Shown: positions 10,701 through 21,369 of the stretch, in pieces
Layout: each line of letters starts with the position of its first letter
Numbering within the stretch: the first letter of the stretch is position 1
Assembly (NCBI RefSeq): GCF_905163445.1
Contig: NC_053180.1
Span: 19,768,701 to 19,832,700 of the forward strand
Direction of reading: 5' to 3'
Source of the DNA: Pararge aegeria
Lineage: Eukaryota > Arthropoda > Insecta > Lepidoptera > Nymphalidae
Length of the DNA: 64,000 bases
Notes under the pieces: model-generated
What the model was told of the DNA's origin: nothing
What the model saw: only the letters and a program-made list of their open reading frames with translations
Databases searched by the model: none
Translations under genes and position numbers: made by a program

Positions 10701-11870
10701 ATTCATTCATTAATTCATACTTTTTTAAGCTTAAGAGTCATTTGCATGAAGCAGGTACGTAATAAGGTACTTACTATAAAATGGTACATTCACTCTTTAC
10801 TGAGAAATGCATGGAGGCGTTGAATCGATATCGAACGAAGAATCTCCCAATTAAAATGAAAGGAGTAACGAGCTGCCACAGAGTTAAGAACACATATTTC
10901 GGGCATAGTGCGTAGGTAGAAATTGCACTTATGAGAAACCTCTGTTTAAATAAATCCATTGATATAAAAATGAAATTCTTAAATTTGAATTTCAAAATGA
11001 ATGGAATTTTATATTATTTTGCCTCATAAAATGAAAAATATCATCTTCAAAATGATGTAACAAATGTTGATATTGATACACTAACAAGGGAGATATTTTA
11101 TACTGGCAACATCAAAATAATATTGAGACATAACAACTATTACCTGACATGCATGCATAGGTAAAGATAATTCAACTTTCTAAACTCTCTCATCTCTCAA
11201 ATGATTATTTAAATTTATTGGCGGTTTATGACATATTACATCATATCACTGCGCAACTTTGGCCCAACCAAACAAAAAGGAATTTTATCCTCTTGTTATC
11301 TCGATTCTCCTTGAACTACTTCTAAGTTAACTGCTAGTCTTAAAAACAATCAATATGATATTCATTATGGTACACCCCGTTGTCCGAGTAAGGTACGGTT
11401 TAAGCGAAGGAAGCGATAATCATACCTTATAAAATAACTCATTTAATAAAACCTTTTTGTTTCAATAAAATAATGAAAAATGAGTATAACATCAATATTA
11501 TTTACAAACAAGGGTATCACCGCTTCAAGTGTATTGTGTATCAAGTTTATTTTTCATATCATAATGTGAGTCTATGATTTCGCAATACAATGGATGCTAT
11601 TCGGAAATTACAGATTTTAACGCTGCCGCCTCTACTCGTTATCAGCTCTACCAACCCCATGCATCAAATGTAAGGCACAATCGAAGCGACTAATTAAAAT
11701 AGACGGCCCGTTTACATACTTAGTGAGATTTAGTGCGGTCCCCTCTGTGAACGAGGCAAAAGGTGTACCAACGATTTTCAACTTCCAATAGGTAGAACGA
11801 GGCTATTTAAACTTCTATACTATTAAACTTCTATACCTTATTACGACATAAATCTAAATAAAAAAAATAA
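10701..11870. other. Unassigned stretch
   Basis: AT-rich. A 73-codon minus frame at 10774-10995 has no recognisable domain. No repeat match seen. Confidence 0.4.
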
Positions 11871-11871
11871 A

Positions 11872-12003
11872 AAAACCGACTGTCAATATCATGTGAATTA
11901 CTCTACGAGTCAAGCCCTTTCATTTGATACCCATATTGAGGAAATTGCGAAAAAAATATATAATTCACCATATTGTGGTGGCGTCCATTTTGGACAGATT
12001 TTC
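11872..12003 (+). repeat. Dispersed repeat M, 5' part
   Basis: GAGTCAAGCCCTTTCATTTG ATACC, then CATTTTGGACAGATTTTCAT, matches 25540-25680. It is cut off by the RTE tail at about 12004. Confidence 0.6.
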
Positions 12004-12345
12004 ATCAAACATAGCTAAGAGTTTGCAACCACGTCTGATCTGTGAGTGATCGCGAAGCTGAAGTGGAAATGGGCGGGGCATACCTCGGAGAACAGATGGA
12101 CGTTGGGATTCCAAGGTGTTGGAGTGGCAACCCCGCACCGGTAAGCGCAGCGTTGGCTCGTTTGATGTCGTCTGTCCGCCTGGTTGACCCCCAACCAGGT
12201 GGACAGACGCCATCAAATGAGTCGCGGTGAGCCGCTGGATACAAGTGGCCCAGAATCGTGGAGTTTAGAACCCCCTACAAAAGACCTATGTCCAGCAGTC
12301 AGTCAGTCTATGTCAGACATCAATCGGTTGATTTGATGATGAAGA
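12004..12345 (+). mobile_element. RTE-type LINE, 3' end with fold-back duplication
   Basis: GCGAAGCTGAAGTGGAAATG, then AAGCGCAGCGTTGG, GGCCCAGAATCGTGGAGTTT and CTATGTCCAGCAGTC with a TTGATGATG tail: the end of an RTE-like open frame (KLKWKWAGH) and its 3' UTR. An inverted duplicate is inserted at 12157-12186. Confidence 0.8.
12157..12221. repeat. 30-nt inverted repeat inside the RTE copy
   Basis: Arms 12157-12186 and 12192-12221 match at 27 of 30 positions around the spacer ACCCC. Other RTE copies in the window have only the right arm. Confidence 0.9.
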
Positions 12346-12394
12346 TGATGACCGAAAAAAAAACAAAATCAAAATCGGAAATACGATGTCACAG

Positions 12395-12396
<2 letters not shown>

Positions 12397-12471
<75 letters not shown>

Positions 12472-12483
12472 ACACACACACAA
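12397..12483. repeat. (CA)n microsatellite
   Basis: About 85 nt of CA dinucleotides with one interruption near 12471. Confidence 0.97.
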
Positions 12484-12504
12484 TTATAAATAGTGTTTTA
12501 TATC

Positions 12505-12785
12505 GAGATCAACAAACCATTGCCAGCCCACTACAGGGCGCAGGGCCTTGTAACGAGATGAGTTAAGGCCGTAGTCCACCACGCTGGCCCAGTGCGGATT
12601 GGTGGACTCCACACACCTTTCTGAACATCATGGTGAACTCTCAGGCATGCAGGATTCCTCACGATGTTTTCCTTCACCGGTGAACCAAGTGGTATTTAAA
12701 TTACTTAAAACGCACATAACTTAGAAAAGTTAGAGATTCGAACTCGGTCCCCCGCAAGTGAAGTCTGGGCTATCGGCGCTTCATG
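12505..12785 (-). mobile_element. SINE-B
   Basis: GGCCGTAGTCCACCACGCTG, CACGATGTTTTCCTTCACCG and GATTCGAACTCGG in minus orientation. Confidence 0.82.
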
Positions 12786-13189
12786 TTTGTATGTTTGGTT
12801 TTAATAAAAAACCCCAAAAACTTTTTAAACGATTTTAAAATCCTTTTACTAATAGTAAGCTACGTTTTCATTTCATTTTAGTACAAATAATATTTCAGTC
12901 TGAAAAATAGTAAAAAAACGCTACCGAGCTGGTTTATCCGTGTGGGCAGTGACTAAATAATCTTTTTTACGCAAAACTATGTACCAGAAATGTATCTAGC
13001 AGACCTGAACCAACTTAAACTGAAAATAATATAAAACATAGTCAGGAATCTGGATACTTCTAAAATAATAAATTTTATCATCAAGAAAATGTTCTGTCGA
13101 TAAAAATTGCATTTTAAAGTATGTTATGTGTTCACAAAGTTTATGGAAAAAAAAAAGTATTGCGACCTCCATCGCTGTTGTGATTTTTA
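12786..13189. other. Unassigned AT-rich stretch
   Basis: Nothing recognised. Confidence 0.35.
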
Positions 13190-13194
13190 TTTTT

Positions 13195-13390
13195 ATCTGC
13201 TGCAAGTTAGTCCTTAAGGTAAGGGACAGTGCAGTCTAACATGCTAGCGGGCTAACCTGTTTATATAACTGCGTTACCAGCAATTAAATATGCCTAGGGT
13301 CTGATATGGTTTCCACGCATATCAGACCCTAACGGCAGCTTTTGTCGTTAGGGTGGTAAAGAGTGGCTAACCAGTCAAATTGCATCTCAT
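13195..13390 (-). mobile_element. SINE-C fragment carrying a hairpin
   Basis: AGCGGGCTAACCTGTT and AGGGTGGTAAAGAGTGGCTA in minus order. A perfect 14-bp stem lies at 13295-13308/13318-13331 with a 9-nt loop. Confidence 0.6.
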
Positions 13391-13459
13391 TGAAGGATGA
13401 ATTAAAAAAAATATACAGTTTTTAACGTTAAAAAAAAATGGGGTAACAAATGTATAAAA

Positions 13460-13565
13460 GATAAAAGTTCCAAATTCATTTATTTCAAGTAGGCCTGATA
13501 TAAGCATTTTGAAACGTCAATTATGTCTGTTTGTAGTGACTGTAGACACCGGTTCGGAAAGGATA
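13460..13565 (-). mobile_element. Jockey-type LINE end fragment
   Basis: AATTCATTTATTTCAAGTAG and GACACCGGTTCGGAAAGG match the 3' end seen at 6200-6595. Confidence 0.6.
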
Positions 13566-13734
13566 CTTCTAATCCCACTAGTAGTTCCAGATATTAACAC
13601 GTTCTCACAAACAAACAAAAATAGCTCTGCAGATGTATGATTAGTATTGATAAGACAAAAATATTGAGTAATTGCGAAATAAATAATTATTAACTAACAT
13701 GACATTCAAATTGCTCGCCACTTTTCTTACTGCG

Positions 13735-13925
13735 TTTTTTATCTTGTGACACTGGTGAAATGTTTTGTGATGGTTCTGCGCTTAAGTTAAGTTACGTTAA
13801 GTAGCTTAAGTTTTAAGGTAAAGAATGTAGTAATCACCATCACCTAACATTAGTGGTAACGTATTATATGTATGAACGCTTTATAGTGCCTGTGATAAGG
13901 TCTACCTGAATAAAACATTTTTGAA
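13735..13925 (+). mobile_element. LINE tail, TTTGAC family
   Basis: TATGTATGAACGCTTTATAG TGCCTGTGA and CTACCTGAATAAA match the tail at 41480-41645. Confidence 0.5.
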
Positions 13926-14254
13926 AAAATAAAAATGGATTTCCTAAGTCTTTCTATTCAGCAGAAAGAAACATCCATTCACCTACAACATTTAAGTTGC
14001 AAACAAGCGAACTTCGTTAGAACAGAAAACAAAGTACTTTTACTACTGTACGAAAATTTGTTTCAATTACACTCTTCCTCCCCGGGGAGCAAAAAAGGCG
14101 CCACAAGCAAGCTTGAAGCGTAAATTAAAGCATCCTATTTTTCCAGGATCACAAAAATATCTACGCATCAATCATAGCGTAAAGTATAGGAAAACATTCT
14201 CCACAGCGTATAATATATACTCGTATGTAACTAGCTATTAGACTTAACTTTAAT
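13926..14254. other. Unassigned stretch
   Basis: A 62-codon frame (13935-14123) has no identifiable feature. Confidence 0.3.
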
Positions 14255-14257
14255 TTG

Positions 14258-14560
14258 TGAAGCGGTGATAGCCCAGTAGGTAGGATTTCGACTTTAGTTT
14301 CGGGGAGCCGAGTTCGAATCCCACTACGTCCTACCTCGTACTACCTCTAACTTTTCTAATTTGTGCGTGATTTAAACAATTTAAATATCATTTGCTTCAA
14401 CGGTGAAGGAAATCATCGTGAAGAAGCCTGAGAGTTTCCACCAATTCGCAATCAATGACTACCAATCCGCAACAAGCCAGCGTGGTGGGCTACGGCCTTA
14501 ACCCATCCCGTCCTGAGGTGAGCCTTGTTGTGGACAAAGGGTTGATGAGGATGATCTCGA
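14258..14560 (+). mobile_element. SINE-B with internal deletion
   Basis: AAGCGGTGATAGCCCAGTAG, B box GAGTTCGAATCCC, then a shortened body and TTGATGAGGATGATC. Confidence 0.78.
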
Positions 14561-14975
14561 CGTATAAAAGTTACAAAACTACAGAGAGAATCCTGGACGT
14601 CCCTGTAATAAGACCACAGCGCCCGTCACTGCGCCAGAGAGGGCATCAGAAGTTATTTTAAAACGCTGCCCGCTACTAAGTTAAGCCACACAAAACTTTT
14701 TGTAATATTATTGATGGTAACTTTTTCCCCGCGTTGACAGGAAGGATAGCTGATTAATTAAAATTGTTAGCGATACAAAAGAAACCCGTTTATTCCAATT
14801 TGAATAACGAATAAAGGCAGACATTTTAATTATAATGATTGAGATGAGACGTTATTGCTCCGTTTGTTTAGGGATTGAATGCATCAAATTGTGAGATATT
14901 ATTTTTTAAATCTATTTTTAGTGACTAGATCCTAGCTGCATGGAACTGGAACTGATTTTTTTATATACTTTATTT
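14561..14975. other. Unassigned stretch
   Basis: A short SINE-head-like piece (CGTCACTGCGCCAGAG, minus) near 14625; otherwise nothing recognised. Confidence 0.3.
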
Positions 14976-14977
14976 TT

Positions 14978-15229
14978 TTTATATACTACGACAATACACA
15001 CATCGCCATTTAGCCCCAAAGTAAGCGTAGCCTGTGTTATGGGCGCTAAGATGACTGATGAATATTTTTTTATGAATAATATACATAAATACTTATAAAA
15101 TACATATAAACACCCAGACACTGAAAAACATTCCTGTTCATCACACAAACATTTTCCAGCTGTGGGAATCGAACCCACGGCCCTTGACTCGGAAAGCAGG
15201 GTCGCTGCCCACTGCGCCAATCGGCCGTC
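14978..15229 (-). mobile_element. SINE-A, full length
   Basis: From ACGACAATACACACATCGCC to GTGGGAATCGAACCCACGG and TGCGCCAATCGGCCGTCAAA in minus orientation. Confidence 0.88.
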
Positions 15230-15249
15230 AAATATATATTTTTTATTCT

Positions 15250-15420
15250 ACTACAAGTTAGCCCTTGACTGCAATCTCACCTGCTGGTAATGCTGTATGT
15301 CTAAATAACTGACGAACCGTTTAGGTGTATCCACTATCCGATTTCTATGTGACATCAGGACTACTCTTAAATCACTTAGCGGCAAGACTTTGTCCGTAGT
15401 GGAACTAACTTATTTATTTA
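15250..15420 (-). mobile_element. SINE-C fragment
   Basis: ACTACAAGTTAGCCCTTGAC TGCAATCTCACC, then ATCACTTAGCGGCAAGACTT. Confidence 0.7.
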
Positions 15421-15605
15421 AGTCCGTTTTATTTATTTATCATACCTTTTCTGTACCTATAGTATTGCAGATATAAAATTTTAACTTTTGTTTTGTTAGT
15501 TGATAAGCTTCTAGATTATTTGAATTAAGCATGCTGTGGTCATTTTGAGAAGGTTTCAATCTCCTGTCCTTTCTCTTTAAGTTTTGTTATTCTCACGATG
15601 ATGTC

Positions 15606-15864
15606 ATTTGACGGCCGACTGGCGCAGTGGGTAGCCTGCTTTCTGAATCCTAGGCCGTGGGTTCGATTCTCACAACTGGAAAATGTTTGTGTGATGAACA
15701 TGATTGTTTTTCAGTGTCTGGGTGTTTATATGTTTATTATAAGTATTTATATTATTCATAAAAATATTCATCAGCTTTCTTAGTACCCATAACACAAGCT
15801 ACGCTTACTTTTGGGCTAGATGGCGATGTGTGTATTGTCGTAGTATATTTATTTATTTATTGAT
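15606..15864 (+). mobile_element. SINE-A, full length
   Basis: TGACGGCCGACTGGCGCAGT to GATGGCGATGTGTGTATTGT and TTTATTTATTTATT. Confidence 0.88.
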
Positions 15865-15990
15865 TCATCATATCGACCCATTACCGGTCCACTACAGGGC
15901 ACGGGTCTCCTCCCACAATGAGAAGGGGTTAAGGCCGTAGGCCACCACGCTGGCTTGTTGCGGATTGGTAGTCATTGATTGTTACCAGTT
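15865..15990 (-). mobile_element. SINE-B 3' half
   Basis: CATTACCGGTCCACTACAGG GCACGGGTCTCC. It is joined tail-to-tail to the preceding SINE-A. Confidence 0.8.
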
Positions 15991-16009
15991 TAATGATCCA
16001 ATAAAAAAA

Positions 16010-16115
16010 TACAAGCCGCAGCAAAAGCCTCCCACCAGAAATTATATATTTAAGTTGGAGGAACTTAAACCCACAGCGCTTGACACTGCGCCAGGAAGGT
16101 CAACAGGATCAATTT
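16010..16115 (-). mobile_element. SINE-C-like head remnant
   Basis: AAAGCCTCCCACCAGAAATT and CACTGCGCCAGGAAGGTC. Confidence 0.4.
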
Positions 16116-16159
16116 TTTTTTAATTTGAAATGCCTACGTGCCTACCAGTCTTTTGTAGC

Positions 16160-16260
16160 TGCCGTTTACGCTATTAGTTTCCTGGAAGAGATCGCTATGT
16201 AGCGATAAGGGCAGGCGCCAAATTGTATATGTTGTATCAATTGTCTTTAAGCTTTGCTGT
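16160..16260 (+). mobile_element. LINE 3' UTR, family L fragment
   Basis: CCTGGAAGAGATCGCTATGT AGCGATAAGG, as at 10600 and 57580. Confidence 0.5.
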
Positions 16261-16389
16261 AGTAGTGTTATTTAACAGTTGGTATAACTATGCAATAGGT
16301 ATAGGCCAATATTCGTTCAATATTACTGAAATAAGTTATTTTTTACAACGTGGAAGTTTAAAGCAGTTTTGTCAGAACTTGTACCTCAC

Positions 16390-16690
16390 CTCTCAGACTT
16401 AGATCATCATCCGCAGTCTATCAACGTCCCACTGTTGGGCACAGGCGTTGCCACTATAGGATAGAGCATAGACCCACCACGCTGCTCAAATGCGGGTTGG
16501 TGGGCTTTTAACAACAAAAGTACCGAAGTGATTCTAGCCGAGATCGAAAGCTCAACGTGCTCTCCGAGGCACTGATGTTGACATCGCCAATTTTCTGACT
16601 CCGGGCTGGTAATAAAATTTGTTTAACACAAAAATCACAACATCTAAAAATTTTTGGTCCGTGTAACCACTAGACCAAAATTTCCCAACC
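16390..16690 (-). mobile_element. SINE/LINE tail family H
   Basis: On the minus strand: GGTCTAGTGGTTACACGG (tRNA-like A box), CGATCTCGGCTAGAATCACT, CAACCCGCATTTGAGCAGCG and CAACAGTGGGACGTTGATAG. Another tail of this type is at 62720-62815. Confidence 0.55.
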
Positions 16691-17330
16691 ACTATAGCTA
16701 ACATTTAATCCTGTAAAGTTAAATGATCATTTTAAAATGGCAACGGTTAATAAAGCGTGAAATGTTTTGACACTTGACTCCCTTGGATCACGCCGCGTTT
16801 AATCGGAAGTGGCACCTATAGTAGTGTTTTTTATAATTAATTATTTAAAACACTGCTACACGTGACAGGATCTCATGGTTATGGGTTTAATTCTTAGATT
16901 TTTCTATTAAGAATTCTTAGTTTATCTGCCCGAGCAAAATGACGATTTCCATAATTCGAACAGTCCTACAATAAGTGTCAGTGCCAGATATTATCACTAA
17001 AAAAGAAACGTATATTAAGAAAGTATATGACTCAGATCAAATCAGTAAAAGAAGTAAACAGTAGTAGACAAAGCATAGGAAAATATAAAATAAGTTACAG
17101 TTTTATTATAAACAAGTACAAGTATCGATGAGAACAATATATAAAAACACCAATAATGAAAAGAAAAGAATAGACGAAGACGAGAATATTATAACAAAAT
17201 ATCTCGTACATTCTAAGCAACTAAAAAGAGGAAACAAAAGGCGCTCAAGCGGTCCATGATAGATAAAAATATAAAAGATAAATTATACAAACATGCAGAA
17301 TAGTCAGAGTTTCAGAATTATCTATATAGC
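16691..17330. other. Unassigned AT-rich stretch
   Basis: No gene or repeat match; A-rich runs dominate. Confidence 0.35.
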
Positions 17331-17334
17331 TCCA

Positions 17335-17945
17335 CAAGATGCAAAGCTTAAGTGCAATTGGACGGGGCCATAAGCTCAGAACTGATGGGGCCAAACAGAA
17401 CCGGGATCTATTATCAAAATTAAGCTTAATTTGCTATACTCCGCGAAAAGCAGGAGAATCTGTGTGGTGTAATTTATAATTTCTTCAATCCTTATACCCC
17501 ACACCAAACAGATCTTCGGCAATATACCCTCTACGCACGTTTCGCTCCGAAACCGGAGCATCATCAGGAGATGTTGACTTTACAATGAATAATTGTTAAG
17601 TGAAAAATTCGCCAAATGTGTCGCCTTTTATACCTTTCTGACCCCCACCTAATCTATCTAAGCCCCTCCCACCTCATTAGTGCCTCTGAATATGTTCAAT
17701 AGAGGTGAAGTTGATAAATTTATTTGTTCGTTTAGTAATTCAAACCTCCCATTCCTATGTTTAATAATTTCTAATTGTTCCCTCAAATCAAGTTTCAACC
17801 CTTTGTCGCAAGCATGTAATATTTCGTATTAATGATTACTGGTTACGTTATGTCCACTGTCTAAAAGATGTTTTGCAAAATGAGATTTTTCAGGATGGTT
17901 ATGATTGAAGGCTGCCATATGCTCTTCGGAACCGGGATCGTTATT
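17335..17945 (-). pseudogene. Penelope-like element: GIY-YIG domain remnant plus 3' tail
   Basis: Minus-strand translation from 17930 gives EEHMAAFNHNHPEKSHFAKH LLDSGHNV, an in-frame TAA, then EILHACDKGLKLDLREQLEI IKHRN. This is the C-terminal pattern of the GIY-YIG endonuclease carried by Penelope-like retroelements (known family pattern). The tail with GGAGCGAAACGTGCGTAGAG, GAAGATCTGTTTGGTGTG and CTGCTTTTCGCGGAGTATAG follows. The catalytic N-terminal half of the nuclease and the reverse transcriptase are missing, so the copy is dead. Confidence 0.7.
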
Positions 17946-18100
17946 TGAGAGCCTGGAGTCCCAAGGTCACGCCGATCCTGCATTAGTAAATCCATGGTAA
18001 ATCCCCTGGTGTAGGTGAACAGGCGACATCAAACGAGTCTCAAAGAGCCGATGCCAATGGGTACAAGATCATGGGATTTTAAAGTCACTACAAAATACCT
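17946..18100 (+). mobile_element. RTE-type LINE tail remnant
   Basis: GGCGACATCAAACGAGTCTC, then a GGTACAAGATCATGGGATTT block and CTACAAAATACC, parallel to the RTE tails at 12004 and 46775 but degraded. Confidence 0.5.
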
Positions 18101-18585
18101 TTTCATACGCCGAGGAGACGTGGACTTTGCGAGAGGTCGAGAAGAGGAAAATTGATGCTTTAGAGATGTGGTGTTGGAGACGTATGCTTGGAGTGTCATG
18201 GAACGAATTTCGCACCAATATTTTCATTATCCGAGAACTGGACATCAAGCAACGTCTCTCAACATTAGTGCACAGCCGCATATTAAAATTCTTGGGACAC
18301 GTCTCCCGGGGAGACAACAACTCCATAGAACGCCTTGTTGTGCAGGGCAAGTGAGAAGGCACGCGGTAGGTCACACATGCGATGGACCGATCAAATCAAA
18401 TCTTCATTTGGAGGTCCCTTGCCTGATAGTGCCAGACTGACCAGACTATCTGCAAATAGGGAGAAGTGCCAAATGATCGTGAGGCAAGTAACAACTGCCA
18501 CAAACAATGTCCCACCATGATGACCACGACCACTCTGGCAAGAGTGTTACGACAAAGAAGAAGACAAAAGACATTCCAGCATTGG
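18101..18585 (+). pseudogene. Non-LTR retrotransposon ORF, C-terminal fragment
   Basis: It encodes KRKIDALEMWCWRRMLGVSW, NEFRTNIFIIRELDIKQRLS and HSRILKFLGHVSRGDN. This is the C-terminal signature of LINE polyproteins (W-C-W-R-R-M-L ... R-T-N ... G-H). The frame ends early at 18354 and continues shifted (MRWTDQIKSSFGGPL), so it carries a frameshift. Confidence 0.8.
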
Positions 18586-18689
18586 TATCGGCTAAAACGA
18601 TGATGATAAGATTCTAAGCCAGCGTAAGATTCGAAACAAAGGTTACGTAAAACTTATTCCACGGATAGAAGGTTTTCACTTATTACGTA

Positions 18690-18738
18690 CGTATCTTATT
18701 TCTTACAATACACACGGAATTGTAAGAAATAAGATACG
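18690..18738. repeat. Perfect 20-bp hairpin
   Basis: Arms 18690-18709 and 18719-18738 are exact reverse complements; the loop is ACACACGGA. Confidence 0.95.
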
Positions 18739-18739
18739 A

Positions 18740-19120
18740 GTACGTTCTCTCGTAAGGTGCTTCGCGTTTCCAATTCATGTATTGTTATTCGTAATTGGAT
18801 TGTAGAGGCGGTTTAAAACCGAATTGACTTGTACCCTTCAAAGGAATGCCAGGAATTAATTAAAGCAAAGAAGGGAATGTCGAATAAATTTGTCATCTGA
18901 GGGTTTTATGAGGCAGAGGCGAAAATTTCGAGAAATTACCTGTCGAGCTTTAGAGTATTTATGTTTTCTTAGTTTGTCTTGTGGCATGTCAGATGGTTCT
19001 TCCAGTTTAACTTTAAAAAATACATTAATATTATTTAGATTATACATATACTTATTAGTTCTAGCCAATTCTGGTTACGCTTCATTAGTGGGATATTAAA
19101 CTTTTTCAATAACATATACT
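18740..19120. other. Unassigned stretch
   Basis: Two overlapping ~70-codon frames on opposite strands, neither recognisable. Confidence 0.3.
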
Positions 19121-19124
19121 GGAA

Positions 19125-19495
19125 CAAAGTACAACATTCTGTATGCACGCGGGCCGTCAGTCGACGCCGGTTATGCACTTCAGGCGCGTTCAATAGGTAT
19201 GGCGAGCGCACGAACGTTTACCTAGTTCCTCGCCTTATTAATGAATTACCCACTGATGTACAGAGAGACAATATTAATCCTCGTTATATTAAGAAAAAAC
19301 TGAAGTCCTTCTTTTTAAGTAACTTATGATCATTTTTATACACAACATGGTAAACTGGCAATAATGTTCTGTAGTTAACGTACCTATACTTAATTCTCTG
19401 TTAGCATATATTACTATGTTTTCTGATGCTAGCTATAAGTATTTTTTATTTTTTTGGAAACTTTATGTAATAAATAAATAAATAAATAAATCCCC
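19125..19495 (+). mobile_element. Non-LTR retrotransposon 3' end
   Basis: It encodes RTNVYLVPRLINELPTDVQR, then NINPRYIKKKLKSFFLSNL and a stop, a typical LINE reverse-transcriptase C-terminus. A 3' UTR and an (AAAT)n tail at 19469-19490 follow. Confidence 0.7.
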
Positions 19496-19539
19496 CTTCT
19501 CATATTATCTAAGAGATGAAAAGTATATAAATAATATAT

Positions 19540-19778
19540 AAATAAATATACAATACACACATCGCCATCTAGCTCCAAAGTAAGCGTAGCTTGTGTTATG
19601 GGTACTAAGATGACTGATGAATATTTTAATGAATACATAAATACTTTTAATATAAATATAAACACCCAGACACTGAAAAACATTCATGTTCATCACACAA
19701 ACAGTTGTGGGAATCGAACTCGAGGCCTTGGACTCAGAAAGCCGGGTCGCTGCCCACTGCGCCAATCGTCTGTCAAAC
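19540..19778 (-). mobile_element. SINE-A, full length
   Basis: CAATACACACATCGCCATCT to ACTGCGCCAATCGTCTGTCA. It abuts the (AAAT)n LINE tail. Confidence 0.85.
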
Positions 19779-19897
19779 TATATATTAATGCGACTTTGTG
19801 TAAAAATTTCAAATCTTTCCTTCGATTTTTTTCTAGTTTCAGAATCAGTAACACACATTTTCGTTATCATAATTTGTCTATTAATTTCGCTCTATCA

Positions 19898-20137
19898 GCA
19901 GGGTTAGCACAGGAGACAAGAATTATATTTCTCGATTATATCCCCTGACAAGGAATATAAAAGTTTTCACCTGCTATAGCGCAGGAACATGGAATAGGAG
20001 AAGTTTACTATTTGGTTTACTTTAATATTTGGATAACTTGTGCGCCAAAGCTCTGAGAGTTGATAAAGCTGTGGGAGAATATACATTTTTATCCTTTCCC
20101 CGGGGAGATAATCGTCTCCTGCTCATACTAGCCGTGC
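19898..20137. mobile_element. MITE-like element I, copy 1
   Basis: The left end GCAGGGTTAGCACAGGAGAC mirrors the right end GTCTCCTGCTCATACTAGCC GTGC. The interior holds TATATTTCTCGATTATATCC and CCTTTCCCCGGGGAGATAAT. Same layout as 60149-60378; no coding capacity. Confidence 0.75.
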
Positions 20138-20313
20138 AGAGGGGTGAACCGTTTAGACTCACCACGCTATATCAATGGGAACTCACGAGCTTTAATATTT
20201 GACTGTTAATTTCTTGTAATATTTTAGCCCAACCTGGGATTCGAACAAAGGTCCAAGGTTTTGCGAACCCAAAGATCAACTAAGTAGTCGTTCTAAAGTA
20301 TTAAATTAGACAA

Positions 20314-20532
20314 ATGTGTTCTCAATTTAACCAAAAATTCCTTCAAACTGAACGGAGCTTACGTGACCGTTTAAAAGAACAATACTCGACACAAATCTCA
20401 GAACAAAAGTACAAATCGCCGAATAAACGATCGTTCAAAGCTGGCAAATGTTACGATCGCGTGTCGGACGCACATTTGCGGTATTGTTTTAGGCACGGAA
20501 TCCGCCGCCGCACTACAGACGATACGGCTTGA
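20314..20532 (+). other. Small hydrophilic open frame, unrecognised
   Basis: 72 codons, Lys/Arg/Gln rich (QKFLQTERSLRDRLKEQYST), in a patch with more CpG than its surroundings. No signal peptide, no splice sites I trust, no family recognised. Probably chance, possibly an exon. Confidence 0.15.
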
Positions 20533-20534
20533 GG

Positions 20535-21360
20535 CTTTCAGTTGAACGATTTAACAAGTGTAAATAGACCAGTGTTAATATTCCCATTTTGCTACTTAAT
20601 GTCCTGGAATAACTTGATGGTATTTTAAATTTTTCCAATTTCATTAAAAAGGAGATTACTTCAATCTCTATATCTTTAGAATTATGGCTGTAGGTATGAC
20701 CTGACCGCGGGAATTTCGATTTCAATAAATGAGACAGTTATCTTTTTTATTTATAATGTTACAAAAACACTTTGAATTCTACTGCTATTCTATAAAGGCT
20801 ATGCACAGCATTCTGTGCATGATTGCTAGCAAAATATATAGTTCTCGGATAAATATACTTAAGCAGATAACTCATGTCGGTTATCAGATACTTACATAGA
20901 TATTATGTTTTCTTTTTTATTGGTACTAGCCCAAAGTGGCATTTTGCTGTCTGAATTATATTTAATTATATATATATATATATTAATAAATAGTTGGAAA
21001 ATCCAAAAGTGCACGCCTCATAATCTTATTCATAACAATAAAATTGAGATTATTTGTAAATTTGTAAAAGTATTTATTAAATAATAATTAATCTACATCT
21101 AATTATATCGTGAAAAGTATATAATAAGCTTATATTCCTCAAAATACTGAAGCCTATAAGAAAACCAACTCGATAAGTGAAGTATTTTGCTCGTTATCGT
21201 GACCACAAGATCCGCACATACAGACACACGGACGTCGAAGACAGAACTTTTTTAAACTATTTTTTAATTAGTTTAAATAATTAAAAGAGATTTAAAAATA
21301 TCATGAGTGTAAAAGCAATAAAGAATAAAAAAGTGACATTTTAAGTTGGAGAATCACTCG
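20535..21360. other. Unassigned AT-rich stretch
   Basis: (TA)n near 20968-20983; nothing else recognised. Confidence 0.35.
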
Positions 21361-21369
21361 GTGTGCTGA

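Noticed and set aside
10774..10995. 73-codon minus-strand frame with hydrophobic segment
   Set aside because: No start context, no homologue recognised, AT-rich translation bias explains the Phe/Ile content.
12397..12483. CRISPR-like or telomeric repeat
   Set aside because: Simple CA dinucleotide repeat. No (TTAGG)n telomere repeat and no spaced direct-repeat array occurs in the window.
12258..12566. 102-codon frame with a long His/Thr run
   Set aside because: It is the translation of the (CA)n microsatellite between an RTE tail and a SINE-B.
20314..20532. Basic small protein
   Set aside because: Codon content and length fit chance; no signal, splice site or family. Kept only as a low-confidence feature.
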